A stretch of DNA of 35,052 bases from Prevotella sp. (GCA_024681875.1 JAILAA010000011.1:1-35052), one strand, 5' to 3'. Positions 24,688 to 34,283 are shown, counted from the first letter of the stretch. Program-made: numbers and translations. The notes: a model not told the origin generated them from the letters alone.

Positions 24688-26487
24688 ATGGACGTAGAAT
24701 TACAGAAAAGAGTAAACGAAGCCGTTCATGCATTAGGGCAATTATCATCACAGCCCATCGACTTCAATCAGATGGACTCTGTGACCAAAATGATGCTCGT
24801 GGCCCTGGTCAGCGAGTCTTTGAAAGTACAAGAATATACTGATAGTGCCGTAGAGCGCATAGTAGAACGCTTCTGCACAGACTTCATTCCCCGTCAGAAG
24901 GTTGAGGCCACCCCGGCGGTGTGCCTGCTGCAGCTACAGGCAAAGGCCGAGAGCGGAATGACCACTGTAAATGGAGGCACTGAGTTCTCTTACAAGGGTC
25001 CTGATGGCAAGGTGACACTGAACTATATACCTCTGTTCAACACGGCTATGCTACCGCACAAAGGCATTTTCCAGCTCAATTACCGTACCATGAGTCTGGG
25101 CGAGAATGCCATGGATATCGAGCTTGACAAGAACAACCCCAACCAGTTATGGATGGGCATCAGGACGAATGCCGAAGTAAACTCAATGAAGGGGCTGTCG
25201 ATACTCATACGTGGTACTGAAGGCATACAGCCGGAACATATCACCGTTGCCAACACTAATCATGAACTGGAGTTCTCATCCATGCACTCCATGGAGAACA
25301 TTGAGATGGCCGAGCCCTTCGACGCGCAACAGTCGTCGGCAGAGTTTTTCTCGCTCATAGACAACTGGAAGGACTGCTTGCTCAACATCACCGACGGTTG
25401 CCTGCTCTACATCACCGACACCAAAGTTGACCGCGACCTCTTCAAACCTCGACAATTCCCGAAAGTATTCCAACAGTGGTTAGAAAGCGAGGTGCTCGAC
25501 CTGTTCGACCCCTCCACCATCTGGCTGCGCCTTGACTTTCCCGAAGGCTATGTGGTGCCCGACGACGTGATGGTGGAACTCAACGTGCTGCCTGTTACCA
25601 ACATTGACATCAACTCGCTCATGCTTACTCAGGCACAACCCGTGGCAAAGCTCGAAAGCCAAGAGGGGGCATTCTTCCTGCGCATCCTCGAGACCAGCAC
25701 TACTGCCCATAACCAAGGTTTCAATATGAACGGCGAAGAGATTCTAATACGCGATTTCGATGCCCGCTGCTACAATAACGGCGACCTTTACCGCGACGTG
25801 CGCAACCTCTACAACCGCTTCATTGACGACTATTATGCTTTCATCGAATATAATGGAATCAAGGACGGCGAAGTGCTTAAAAACCTGCGCGAAACCATCA
25901 ACCGCGTAGGCAAGAGCGTAGGCATGCAGAACGATACGTTTAAGTATGACAGCGGCACCTTTGTGATGAAGACAATGAATCAAATGCAGTCCACATCCTC
26001 GACGAAAGTGACCTACATCACCACCATGGGACGCATTGGCAACGCACCGCGGTCCGGAGAGAAAATGGAATGTAAAGGCATGCCTGCACTGGAGCAGGAA
26101 GCCCAGGTGCTTGTCTCAGCCATGGGTGGCACCGACAAGGCCACAGCCGACGAGCGCTATGAACAGTTGCGCTACTACTCGCTGACCAACGACCGCCTAT
26201 ATACCCGTATGGACATCGATGCCTTCCTGCGCAAGGAGCTGATAAACGAGTTCGGCAGGGAGGAGTTCCGCCGCATCATAGTGGACATGAGAATCGAAGG
26301 AGCCGCTGGAGGCAGCCAGTTGCAGCGCGGACTCTACATCATGATTGAGTTCAAAGACCACAAAAACTATGACCATGCAGAGGACATTGCCCTCGACCGT
26401 ATGTTAGAGCAGCGCATCCGCAACCGCTCTTGCATCGCCATGCCCATCATCATCACCCTCAAAGACCTCGAGGAGGATAACAATTAA
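24688..26487 (+). CDS. tssF: T6SS baseplate protein TssF
   Basis: At 599 residues the length suits TssF. Supporting text includes CLLQLQAKAESGMTTVNGGT near residue 80 (the strand with a polished-edge motif), then WLRLDFPEGYVVPDDVMVEL, matching the LRFPE...L.LN-PV.N region of TssF near residue 270-300 (here LNVLPVTNIDIN). A C-terminal part with GGSQLQRGLYIMIEF and SCIAMPIIITLK follows. TssF with two TssG copies forms the baseplate wedge with TssE and TssK. The stop overlaps the next start (TAATG), so the following gene is coupled to the baseplate operon. Confidence 0.85.
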   Translation: MDVELQKRVNEAVHALGQLSSQPIDFNQMDSVTKMMLVALVSESLKVQEYTDSAVERIVERFCTDFIPRQKVEATPAVCLLQLQAKAESGMTTVNGGTEFSYKGPDGKVTLNYIPLFNTAMLPHKGIFQLNYRTMSLGENAMDIELDKNNPNQLWMGIRTNAEVNSMKGLSILIRGTEGIQPEHITVANTNHELEFSSMHSMENIEMAEPFDAQQSSAEFFSLIDNWKDCLLNITDGCLLYITDTKVDRDLFKPRQFPKVFQQWLESEVLDLFDPSTIWLRLDFPEGYVVPDDVMVELNVLPVTNIDINSLMLTQAQPVAKLESQEGAFFLRILETSTTAHNQGFNMNGEEILIRDFDARCYNNGDLYRDVRNLYNRFIDDYYAFIEYNGIKDGEVLKNLRETINRVGKSVGMQNDTFKYDSGTFVMKTMNQMQSTSSTKVTYITTMGRIGNAPRSGEKMECKGMPALEQEAQVLVSAMGGTDKATADERYEQLRYYSLTNDRLYTRMDIDAFLRKELINEFGREEFRRIIVDMRIEGAAGGSQLQRGLYIMIEFKDHKNYDHAEDIALDRMLEQRIRNRSCIAMPIIITLKDLEEDNN

Positions 26488-27593
26488 TGAACGATTTCCT
26501 CGACCAGCCCAATCATCCCACCACACTGTTCATCGTCAACCAGCTGAACAGGATTAGGCTCAACAGGCTGACCCCCCTATGGCCACAGCTAGTACCAGGC
26601 AGTAGCTGCGGCTCTGAGCTGCGCGATGCCCTACGTGAATTCCAGAAAGCACACGGTCTGTCGCCGACTGGTTTCTATGACTGGCAGACAGAGCGGATGC
26701 TATTCAACTATGTGCAGGACATCAGCTACGGCACCAACAACATTGAGAAGAAGCTCCTTGATGAGATGGAAGGTAAAGGTTATCTCAGGCAGGGCATGGA
26801 CGCTGACGAAATCTTCGTTCTTCAGCACAAAGATGAGTTTATCTCCATCGGCAGCGATATGGCATCCATCATCGAGGCGAGCACCAAGGCTATGGAAGAA
26901 TATGCTAAGCATACCAAAAAAGTGAATGCAGATACTGCCAAGGCCAAAGCTGCTCAGGCGTTGGCTCAGCGCGAGGCTGCCGCCAAGGCTACTCAGGCAC
27001 GCATGGACAAACTGATGAAATCCATGCGCGAATTCACACCGCCAGATGACAGCCCCATCTGGAAACAAGTTGACAGGTCGAATATAAAGCCTCGTACACG
27101 CCCCAATTCCGCCAACTTACAGAAAGATATTGCTGAATTGGGCAAGAAGGTGGGGAAAGGCGAAGTAGCTAAAACAGCATCAAGCGCTTCAAAGGGATCA
27201 AAGATTCTCGGCATACTAAAGCATGCCGGTGTTGCGGGCTATGTGCTCCAAGCAACAGGACTGGCCATCGACTATTCTATCTATGCTAATGCCGACCCCA
27301 TTAATAAGGATCAAGCTAAGCGAGACTTCATGGATGCCGTGGGTTCATGCATGTGCGGTATTATGGCCTCAGCAGCATTAGGAGCCATAGGCGGAGTGCC
27401 AGGCATCATTGCCGGCATCGTCTATGCCGTGGTCGACCTTGTGGTGCTGGGCATCACGGGCAAGTCTCTATCTGCTCATTTTTGGGATTTCTCCAACAAG
27501 TGCATTGAAAAGACCTTAAAGCCGCTGGCCTTCGACATCATCGACTGGAACAGCGGAGGCTTGTTCTCGCAACTGGGTCTGCCCTTGCCTTGA
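26487..27593 (+). CDS. Peptidoglycan-binding-domain protein with hydrophobic C-terminus
   Basis: The 368-residue product carries a PG_binding_1-type module near the N-terminus (about residues 37-80: LRDALREFQKAHGLSPTGFYDWQTERML). Residues 125-205 form a Lys/Ala-rich helical region. From about 245 the sequence is small-residue-rich and hydrophobic (MASAALGAIGGVPGIIAGIV, YAVVDLVVLGITGK), enough for one or two membrane-inserting hairpins. There is no signal peptide, so export would need the T6SS or another route. Gene position directly after tssF by TAATG overlap, and the sister gene that follows, suggest a system component or effector. A pore-forming or envelope-anchoring effector is an inference; a structural T6SS part is the alternative. 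Confidence 0.7.
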   Translation: MNDFLDQPNHPTTLFIVNQLNRIRLNRLTPLWPQLVPGSSCGSELRDALREFQKAHGLSPTGFYDWQTERMLFNYVQDISYGTNNIEKKLLDEMEGKGYLRQGMDADEIFVLQHKDEFISIGSDMASIIEASTKAMEEYAKHTKKVNADTAKAKAAQALAQREAAAKATQARMDKLMKSMREFTPPDDSPIWKQVDRSNIKPRTRPNSANLQKDIAELGKKVGKGEVAKTASSASKGSKILGILKHAGVAGYVLQATGLAIDYSIYANADPINKDQAKRDFMDAVGSCMCGIMASAALGAIGGVPGIIAGIVYAVVDLVVLGITGKSLSAHFWDFSNKCIEKTLKPLAFDIIDWNSGGLFSQLGLPLP

Positions 27594-27622
27594 CAATAGA
27601 AAAACATTTACAATTCTGACTA

Positions 27623-28873
27623 ATGGAAGAATATTTCTATAATGAGGGACATCGTCTGATGCAGAATGATTTCATCAGACAGTATCAGAGTCGCCTTAAC
27701 ATCATTCGTGAAGAGAGGAGTGAACCATGGCTGAAGCTCGCAACCGACGGCATTTATGGCCGTAACACCCGTGACGTCGTTAAAGAGTTTCAGAAAAAAT
27801 ACTGTCAACCCGCAAATGGCAGAATGGATGAAAGAACCCAGAGGGAGATAACAAACATTACCAATCAATGCGTCATACAGAGAGAAAAGAGTACGATGCG
27901 AAGAAGCAAGCCAAAGGTAGACCTGACAGTCAACTCAAAGCAATATAACTATTACGCCAACCCTTCTGTTGTGTGTCCCATGACGGCATGTGCCACCATT
28001 AAGCCTGTTTCGAGTCCACCGCCTGTCGCTGCTTCCATAGCCCCTGAAACGTATGAGGAAAAGGGTATTTGGGATAAGTTTAAAGAGATGGCTGAGCAGC
28101 AGTGGAACAGTATTGGCGCAGACATTCGCTCTTTATTAGACGTATTACGAAAGACAAGACCTTCGAAATTAGTTGGTGTATTAATTGACCGACTAAGGGT
28201 TTTAGTTCCTAAGATAGGAGTATTTGTTGAGAAAGCGAAATCATTGCTTAGTGATGGTTTGGGCAGACTTCTTAATAATAAACAACTACAAAGCATTATC
28301 CAGAAGGTTAAGGCTAAAGGAAAGGGATTTGTAACAGCCATAAAGAAAAATCCTAATGCTGCAGCAGGTTTAGCTAAAACCAAATCTTTTGTAAAATCCA
28401 ATGCAATAGGCATTGTATTTGCAATTGTGCCAATGATTATCAATCTTTTTAAGTGGATAACATGTGATGATTCTGAATCTGCTCAGTGCGAAAAGGAATT
28501 CTGGAAAAGCTTCAGGAGTTTCTTGGGTGCCCTTCTAATAATGGTTGGCATTGAAGTGGTTGCTGGAGCACTCGTGGCTGCTGGAATAGTGGGTGGATCT
28601 GCTATGATTGTTGCCGCAATTATTGGCCTGGTTGTAGCTATTATTGACATCATTGTGATGTGTTGTAACGATGAACATAAAGGGCTTGGCGACTACCTTG
28701 GTGATCTGATGAATTATATTTTTGAAGGTCTTACGGAGACAGGAGAGTCTTTAGGCGAATGGTTTTTCGAAGTTACTCATCCTAATGTACCAAAATCCTA
28801 CACCGTATACGAATTGGAGCTAATGGGAATGGGACCAGACGGTTTACCATCGGCATCAGGACATGCAAGATAG
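27623..28873 (+). CDS. Second peptidoglycan-binding-domain protein with hydrophobic segments
   Basis: The 416-residue product shares the plan of its upstream neighbour. A PG_binding_1-like module occupies residues 35-75 (LATDGIYGRNTRDVVKEFQKKY). A linker with a Pro run and a Cys pair (VCPMTACATI, PPPVAA) and a Lys-rich helical region follow. Two long hydrophobic stretches are near 259-277 (SNAIGIVFAIVPMIINLFKW) and 300-348 (ALLIMVGIEVVAGALVAAGI...). It has no signal peptide. From about 28060 to 28810 the DNA is visibly more A/T-rich, with T-ending codons, than the genes on either side, as expected if the C-terminal part came in by recombination. A membrane-active T6SS effector is plausible; proof is absent. 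Confidence 0.7.
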   Translation: MEEYFYNEGHRLMQNDFIRQYQSRLNIIREERSEPWLKLATDGIYGRNTRDVVKEFQKKYCQPANGRMDERTQREITNITNQCVIQREKSTMRRSKPKVDLTVNSKQYNYYANPSVVCPMTACATIKPVSSPPPVAASIAPETYEEKGIWDKFKEMAEQQWNSIGADIRSLLDVLRKTRPSKLVGVLIDRLRVLVPKIGVFVEKAKSLLSDGLGRLLNNKQLQSIIQKVKAKGKGFVTAIKKNPNAAAGLAKTKSFVKSNAIGIVFAIVPMIINLFKWITCDDSESAQCEKEFWKSFRSFLGALLIMVGIEVVAGALVAAGIVGGSAMIVAAIIGLVVAIIDIIVMCCNDEHKGLGDYLGDLMNYIFEGLTETGESLGEWFFEVTHPNVPKSYTVYELELMGMGPDGLPSASGHAR

Positions 28874-28919
28874 CATTTGCACCTTAACGACAAACTTTCC
28901 AGATTACAGGAGAAATAGA

Positions 28920-29909
28920 ATGACAAATAGTAAACGATATTCCTGCTTGCTGACAGCAGTGCTGCTGGCATGTACGACTATGTTGAGAGCCCAGTCTGCC
29001 AGCGACATCCTTGCTTATATTGAGAAATACAAGGGCATTGCCCTCGATCAGGAGCGCAAGCACGGCATCCCGGCCACTATCACACTGGCACAGGGCATCT
29101 TGGAGAGCGGTGCCGGCAAGAGCGGCCTGACACGCAACTCCAACAACCACTTCGGCGTAAAGGCACTCGGCGGCTGGAGCGGCGGTGTCTACAAAGCCTG
29201 GGACGATGAGCCGCAGAAGAGTTCGTTCCGCGTCTATGCCTCGGCTGCCGACTCGTTTGAAGACCACTCGAAGGTGCTGCTGGCTCCTCGCTATCGCTCA
29301 CTGTTCTCAAAGAGCATCTACGACTACCGCGGCTGGGCTATCGGCCTGCAGAAATGCGGCTATGCCACTGCAAAGAACTACGCCGTAGCCCTCATCGGCT
29401 TCATTGACACCTACAAGATCTACGCCGTCAACGGCGGCGTGAAGCTGCGCCCGGGAAAGACCGTCGTTATCACGCAGACCGCCGGTTCAGCGTCACCCAC
29501 CTTCGGTGCCGACTGCCAGATGGACGAAGACGAGCAGTCAGAAGAGGAGCAGACCGTGAAAGAGGCCGTCACACGCTATGTCGTCGACATCAACGATGTT
29601 GCCTGCACCATTCTCTATCCTGGCACCACGCTGTCCAACATCTCCATGCAGTATGACATCCCCAAGGACCAGTTGCTGGAATTCAACGAGGTTGTTGTTG
29701 AAGAAGAGCTGCACGAGGGTGACATCGTCTTCCTCGACAAGAAGAAGAAAAAGTATACCGGTCCCAAAGACTTCTACACTGTGCGTGAGGGCGACTCTCT
29801 CTACGGCATTTCACAGCAGTTCGGCATCAAGTTAACCAATCTGGCCAAGATGAACCGGATGGACGTGTCTGAGAAAGTGCATCCTGGTGACAAGCTGAAG
29901 TTGAAGTAG
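28920..29909 (+). CDS. Secreted GH73 glucosaminidase with LysM domains
   Basis: The ATG at 28920 begins a signal sequence (MTNSKRYSCLLTAVLLACTT...RAQ). LLAC at 14-17 could be a lipobox, so lipoprotein export is also possible. The alternative ATG at 28863 overlaps the previous gene and breaks the signal. Residues 27-175 match the GH73 family: ITLAQGILESGAGKSG with catalytic Glu62, then NNHFGVKA, SFRVYASAADSFEDHSKVL and GYATAKNYAVALIGFI. One weak (about 219-275) and one clear LysM module (about 286-329, YTVREGDSLYGISQQFGI, HPGDKLKLK) follow. It would cleave glycan strands and bind peptidoglycan; within a T6SS locus this could open the wall for the apparatus. 329 residues. Confidence 0.88.
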   Translation: MTNSKRYSCLLTAVLLACTTMLRAQSASDILAYIEKYKGIALDQERKHGIPATITLAQGILESGAGKSGLTRNSNNHFGVKALGGWSGGVYKAWDDEPQKSSFRVYASAADSFEDHSKVLLAPRYRSLFSKSIYDYRGWAIGLQKCGYATAKNYAVALIGFIDTYKIYAVNGGVKLRPGKTVVITQTAGSASPTFGADCQMDEDEQSEEEQTVKEAVTRYVVDINDVACTILYPGTTLSNISMQYDIPKDQLLEFNEVVVEEELHEGDIVFLDKKKKKYTGPKDFYTVREGDSLYGISQQFGIKLTNLAKMNRMDVSEKVHPGDKLKLK

Positions 29910-29950
29910 ATTGAACATTAACATTGAATCATCAATAATATTTCCAATAA

Positions 29951-31462
29951 ATGTTAAATTTAGAACAATACATTGCCAGCGGCAAGGCCTTCGACGGCCA
30001 CTACAAACTCATCCGACCACTCAGCACCAGCGGTGGTACTGCCGACGTGTGGCTCGCCTTAGACCTGAATACGGTCAACGACCCTACTGGCATCGGCGAC
30101 CTCAAGGGTCTTAGCGACGAGCAGATAGAATCACTTGGCCTTATTGTGGCCATTAAGGTGTACCGACCTCAGAACGCCCTCGACATTGAAGGCGAACAGC
30201 GTTTCCGCGAAGAGTACATGATTGTATTCAATTGCCACCACACCAACCTGATTCATCCTACACACTTCTCCATTTTCCACGAAGTTCCCTATCTCGTGCT
30301 CCCCTATTGTAAGAAAGGGTCTGCCGAAAGGCATATTGGCAAGCTGGAGGACGACGAGTCCAAGTGGAAGTTCGTCGCCGATGTGGCAGGCGGCCTGGCT
30401 TACCTGCACGCACTGGAGCCCCCCATCATCCATCAGGACATCAAACCCGGCAACGTGCTCATCGACGACAGTCTAAACTACTCCATCACCGACTTCGGTA
30501 TCAGTGCAAAGTCTGGCGGCAGCGATCGCGACACTTTCGAAGACGAAGAGCGCAGCGGCACCATGGCTTATATGTCGCCCGAGCGTTACCAGGAGAATGC
30601 CGAGCCCAGTCCTGCAGGCGACGTTTGGGCCCTTGGCGCCATGTTCTATGAAATGCTTACCGGCAAAGTTCCTTTTGGTGAAGAGGGAGGCTGGGCACAG
30701 GTTGAGAACCCCACCATCATGCCCGAGATGCCTGCCGATATGCCTGCCGACATGCAACGTCTCATCACAGCCTGCCTCGACCCAGACCCGGAGAAACGTC
30801 CCACGGCAGAATATGTGAGCAGCGCAGCTGCTGCACACCAGTATCCACTGAAGCCCAAGAAAACCGGGCTTATCATTGGCCTCAGCGTTCTCGCCGCACT
30901 GCTCGTCGGTGTCGCCCTCACCTTCTTCCTGCGCTCACCAGAGGTACAGATCGTCACAGAGGAAGCACCCTCGCGTCCTGCCGAGGAAGTATATGCTGAA
31001 GCGTTGAACCTGTTGGAGATAGAGGATGCCGACTCGCTGCAGGCCGGCCTGGCCATCATGGACAGCCTCAGTAACACCGCCACTCCTTATGTGCCTGCCA
31101 TCTACGAGATGGCCCGTACCTACGGATGGTATAGCGAGCAGTCCGACTCCGCCTCTGTAGCCAGAAAACGTCTCTTAGGCATTGAGATGGATAGCCAGTA
31201 CCTGCCAAAAGACAGGGAGAAGAGCAACGATGCCATGCGCTACTTCAACATGATCAAAAACATCGGCGATTCAGCCTATGCCGACATCAACGCCGAGTCG
31301 GCCTACCGTCTGGCCTGCTACTGGGTCATGCCCAACAACCTCTTCCAGCAAGACTTCAAGGAAGGCAAGGAGCTGCTCATCGTAGCTCGCGGATGGGCCG
31401 CGCTGGCTGGTAAGGACGAACTCGTTGAATACATTGACGATGTTCTGCCCACCTTCCAATGA
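29951..31462 (+). CDS. Transmembrane Ser/Thr protein kinase (PpkA/Hanks type)
   Basis: Residues 15-290 form a Hanks-type kinase: glycine loop STSGGTADVWLA (25-36), VAIK with K69, HQDIKPGN with catalytic D163 (HRD changed to HQD), DFG 181-183, and SPE at 209-211 in place of APE. An unusual insertion (about 38-64) lies between strands 2 and 3. A transmembrane helix (306-327) leads to a periplasmic helical domain of about 175 residues with TPR-like text. Kinase, PP2C phosphatase and FHA proteins form the threonine phosphorylation pathway that activates some T6SSs. The phosphatase gene is two genes downstream and an FHA-like domain occurs at 18537-20891. 503 residues. Confidence 0.9.
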   Translation: MLNLEQYIASGKAFDGHYKLIRPLSTSGGTADVWLALDLNTVNDPTGIGDLKGLSDEQIESLGLIVAIKVYRPQNALDIEGEQRFREEYMIVFNCHHTNLIHPTHFSIFHEVPYLVLPYCKKGSAERHIGKLEDDESKWKFVADVAGGLAYLHALEPPIIHQDIKPGNVLIDDSLNYSITDFGISAKSGGSDRDTFEDEERSGTMAYMSPERYQENAEPSPAGDVWALGAMFYEMLTGKVPFGEEGGWAQVENPTIMPEMPADMPADMQRLITACLDPDPEKRPTAEYVSSAAAAHQYPLKPKKTGLIIGLSVLAALLVGVALTFFLRSPEVQIVTEEAPSRPAEEVYAEALNLLEIEDADSLQAGLAIMDSLSNTATPYVPAIYEMARTYGWYSEQSDSASVARKRLLGIEMDSQYLPKDREKSNDAMRYFNMIKNIGDSAYADINAESAYRLACYWVMPNNLFQQDFKEGKELLIVARGWAALAGKDELVEYIDDVLPTFQ

Positions 31463-31497
31463 TGCTTGCCTAAGTTATGTAATAAAAGAAAAACACC

Positions 31498-33261
31498 ATG
31501 AAACATTTTGCTTGCATCCTTTCAGTGCTACTCTCTGTAAGCCATGCCAACGCCCAGGTGGCGCAATGGCTCGTACCGCCTGAATATGACGCTATCGAGG
31601 TGTCGCCAGAGAACAATGTCATCCTGGCACAGCAAGGCTTCAACCACCACATCTGGAACATGAACGGCAAATGCCTGGCAAAAGTCAGCGACGACATCTT
31701 CCCCTTCAGCGACGGATATGCCGTAAGCACTACGCCTGAGACGGCCGATATCACTGCTATCTATAACATAGAAGGCCAAAAGACGGCCATTGAAGACCAC
31801 GTACAGCTGGGTTGGGGCTACCCCTACTTCCACGACGGGTTCCTGTTAGTCCACGACGGAAGGTATTTCTATTACATGGACTACGAAGGCGGCATAGACC
31901 CCAAGCCCTACTATCGGGCCTATCCCTTCTCCCACGGCTATGCCTCATGCTTCACTTACGCCAATATGCGCAAGATGAAAGACCCCATGCACATGATTAT
32001 TGACACCAATCTGGAGGCAGTGCCCCTGAAATGGGCCAACAAGCCAATGGCACTTAACGACATAGAGTTCATCTCGACGGTCAGCGACGACGGCGTCAGC
32101 ATCATCATCTACAAGGCCAAGCTCTACTTCTTTGATGCCGCCACAGCCGAGCTGAGCCCCGTGCTGCCCTCTTCAGACACCAACATCAAGAATCAGGCAC
32201 ACATCGACAGCGACATCGACGAAGCACTCAAGCAGGTTGACGACAACACAAAGATGCTGACGGGCAAATGCGGGAAAGCACGCTTCAGTATCAACTTCGA
32301 CGCACTTACCCTCAAGCCCATCAACATGAAAATCGGAAACGAGGAGCGTTCATTCCAGAAAAGCAATCCTACACATAGCGATGGCCCCACCGTCCTGAAA
32401 GAAGTCAAAGACCTGACTACCGGCAAGTTTGGCCTCCACATGGGCAACACCGAGATACTGCCGCCACAACTCGACACAGTGGAGAAGCTGAAAGGCAACA
32501 CCGCCTTAGTAACCATGAACGACAAGTTAGGCCTGTTGCGCGTCAATGCCGACGACCACTTCACCTTCAGAATCAACGACAACGAGGACATCGGCTTCCG
32601 CCATAAGCACTTCAACACCACCATCCGCCTTAACATGCCCGCCTATATCAATGCCGAAGAAACCAGCATCGAGATTGACCCGCAATCAGGCTGCAACATC
32701 GACAAGAGGACAAAGGTGGCGAAAAACAACTCCGACGGCAGCTACGTGCAGTACGACTGCAAGCTGGTATGCCCGCAAAACGTTGGCGACGAAGCCATGG
32801 TCGTCAGCTACCCCGCATACATCGTCTATCAGGGACTGCGCACCCCCATGACGGCAGCCAGCGGCAAGGCATGGCACTCCAAATACTTCGCCGTCGACGT
32901 CAACGAGCAGGAAGTCAGTCTATCGGGCTCCACCCTCTCTTTCGTCGTCAATGTCGTTGCAGAGCGCCTGCCAGGCGAAGAAGTCTACCCCTTCATCCCC
33001 TCGCTGGCCACCGACAACCTAACATTCGAGATGGAGAAAGTAACCGACACACGCTATAAGTGCAAAGTGTTCAATCTGAAAAGAGGCCGCAACAACATCA
33101 TCGTCCGCGTCACCGAGGAAGGATGTCCGCCTGCCGACTATACCTTCGAGGTAGACTATTCGCCACAGGTGGAACAGGGAAAGAAGAACGTAACGATGAC
33201 AAAGAAGAAAGTGACCACCCCCACCCCTGCAACACCCACTAAACCTGTTCTACGAATTTAA
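31498..33261 (+). CDS. Secreted WG-repeat-like protein
   Basis: A signal peptide (MKHFACILSVLLSVSHANAQ) precedes a 560-residue exported protein. Residues 25-220 contain repeated short strands of the kind seen in WG/KWG repeat proteins (VILAQQGFNHHIWNMNG, IFPFSDGYAV, YPYFHDGFLLVHDGR, AYPFSHGYASCF). The C-terminal half holds one or two beta-sandwich-type domains (about 370-545) and a basic Thr/Pro tail (KKKVTTPTPATPTKP). It lies between the kinase and phosphatase genes, so it may be a periplasmic ligand-sensing partner of the kinase's extracytoplasmic domain. That pairing is inference from gene order. Its enzymatic activity, if any, is unknown. Confidence 0.7.
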   Translation: MKHFACILSVLLSVSHANAQVAQWLVPPEYDAIEVSPENNVILAQQGFNHHIWNMNGKCLAKVSDDIFPFSDGYAVSTTPETADITAIYNIEGQKTAIEDHVQLGWGYPYFHDGFLLVHDGRYFYYMDYEGGIDPKPYYRAYPFSHGYASCFTYANMRKMKDPMHMIIDTNLEAVPLKWANKPMALNDIEFISTVSDDGVSIIIYKAKLYFFDAATAELSPVLPSSDTNIKNQAHIDSDIDEALKQVDDNTKMLTGKCGKARFSINFDALTLKPINMKIGNEERSFQKSNPTHSDGPTVLKEVKDLTTGKFGLHMGNTEILPPQLDTVEKLKGNTALVTMNDKLGLLRVNADDHFTFRINDNEDIGFRHKHFNTTIRLNMPAYINAEETSIEIDPQSGCNIDKRTKVAKNNSDGSYVQYDCKLVCPQNVGDEAMVVSYPAYIVYQGLRTPMTAASGKAWHSKYFAVDVNEQEVSLSGSTLSFVVNVVAERLPGEEVYPFIPSLATDNLTFEMEKVTDTRYKCKVFNLKRGRNNIIVRVTEEGCPPADYTFEVDYSPQVEQGKKNVTMTKKKVTTPTPATPTKPVLRI

Positions 33262-33283
33262 CGACAACAGAGGAACAGCAGCC

Positions 33284-34153
33284 ATGAAAATCAACATCAC
33301 CGCAACAACCGACGTAGGACGCAACCGCGACAATAACGAAGACGCCTACACATTCTGTGCCGACCTGTCAAACCCCGAATGGCAAATGAGGCGCACGGGC
33401 GGCTACGTACCGCTCAACAAGCAAGGCGCCCTGCTCGTCGTAGCCGACGGTATGGGCGGCGCCAATGCCGGCGAGGTGGCCGCAGCCATAGCCATCAACA
33501 GCATCAGCACCACCTTTACACCGCAGGCCGCCGACGAAGCCGCTGCTGACGACAGCAAGACACGCTCACTGCTGGCCAAGTCCGTTAAAGACGCCGATAC
33601 GGCCGTCGCCCGGCGCATGGTCGACGACCCCAACACCGTCGGCATGGGCACCACCATCGTGCTCTGCTGGCTCAAAGAAGGCAAAGCCTATACCGCCTGG
33701 TGCGGCGACAGCCGTTGCTACCTGTACAACGACAAAGGCCTACAGCCGCTCACCAAAGACCACTCCTACGTGCAGGAGCTTGTCGACCGCGGAGAAATTA
33801 CCGAAGAAGAAGCCTTCACCCACCCCGACAACAACGTCATCACCCGCGGATTAGGCGACTTCGACACGGCAGGCATGGCCGACATCACCGTGGCCGACGT
33901 TAAGGCCGGCGACTTCATCCTGCTCTGCTCCGACGGCCTCTGCGGCTACTGCACCAACGAAATGATTGAAAAAGTCATGGCCGACAGCCAAGGCGACATC
34001 GACCTCTGTGCCGAGAAGCTGCAGCAGATGGCCCTTGACGTGCCCGGCGACGACAACATCTGCATCATCGTGGCCTCGCTGCTCAGCGACGACGACAACC
34101 GCGCCATAGCGCCTTCGCGCATCAGACAGTTCTTCAAGAAAGTGTTCGGCTGA
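33284..34153 (+). CDS. PP2C-type protein phosphatase (PppA-like)
   Basis: The 289-residue protein carries all main PP2C (PPM) motifs: TTDVGRNRDNNEDAY with D20, LLVVADGMGGANAGE with D55, GMGTTIVLCWL, WCGDSRCYLY, ITRGLGDF, LCSDGLCGYC and GDDNICIIVASL. It is soluble and cytosolic. It would reverse phosphorylation by the kinase encoded at 29951-31462, in line with the PpkA/PppA pairs of other T6SS loci. The gene is the last on the plus strand before the repeat-rich gap. Confidence 0.92.
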   Translation: MKINITATTDVGRNRDNNEDAYTFCADLSNPEWQMRRTGGYVPLNKQGALLVVADGMGGANAGEVAAAIAINSISTTFTPQAADEAAADDSKTRSLLAKSVKDADTAVARRMVDDPNTVGMGTTIVLCWLKEGKAYTAWCGDSRCYLYNDKGLQPLTKDHSYVQELVDRGEITEEEAFTHPDNNVITRGLGDFDTAGMADITVADVKAGDFILLCSDGLCGYCTNEMIEKVMADSQGDIDLCAEKLQQMALDVPGDDNICIIVASLLSDDDNRAIAPSRIRQFFKKVFG

Positions 34154-34200
34154 AGATACCACACGCCCTCTGCACGCTCTTTCTAACACATATAAGAAGA

Positions 34201-34283
34201 GGGGGGAGGAAGGGAGAAAATAATAAAAACGCCCAAAGGGGCGAGGGGGGGCAAAATAAACGCCCCAAAGGGGCGAAGGGGGG
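34201..34283 (+). repeat. G-rich direct repeats with small hairpins after the phosphatase gene
   Basis: Two similar units, roughly CGCCCAAAGGGGCGAGGGGG (from 34230) and CGCCCCAAAGGGGCGAAGGG (from 34261), each contain a palindromic CGCCC-AAA-GGGCG stem followed by a G-run. With the G6 run at 34201 the plus strand offers several tracts of three or more G. It may help stop transcription or form G-quadruplexes. No gene seen between 34154 and 34430. Confidence 0.6.

Noticed and set aside
2491..26487. Extracellular contractile injection (phage-tail-like) system instead of T6SS
   Set aside because: TssD, TssK, TssE and TssF features and the kinase/phosphatase pair fit T6SS subtype iii.
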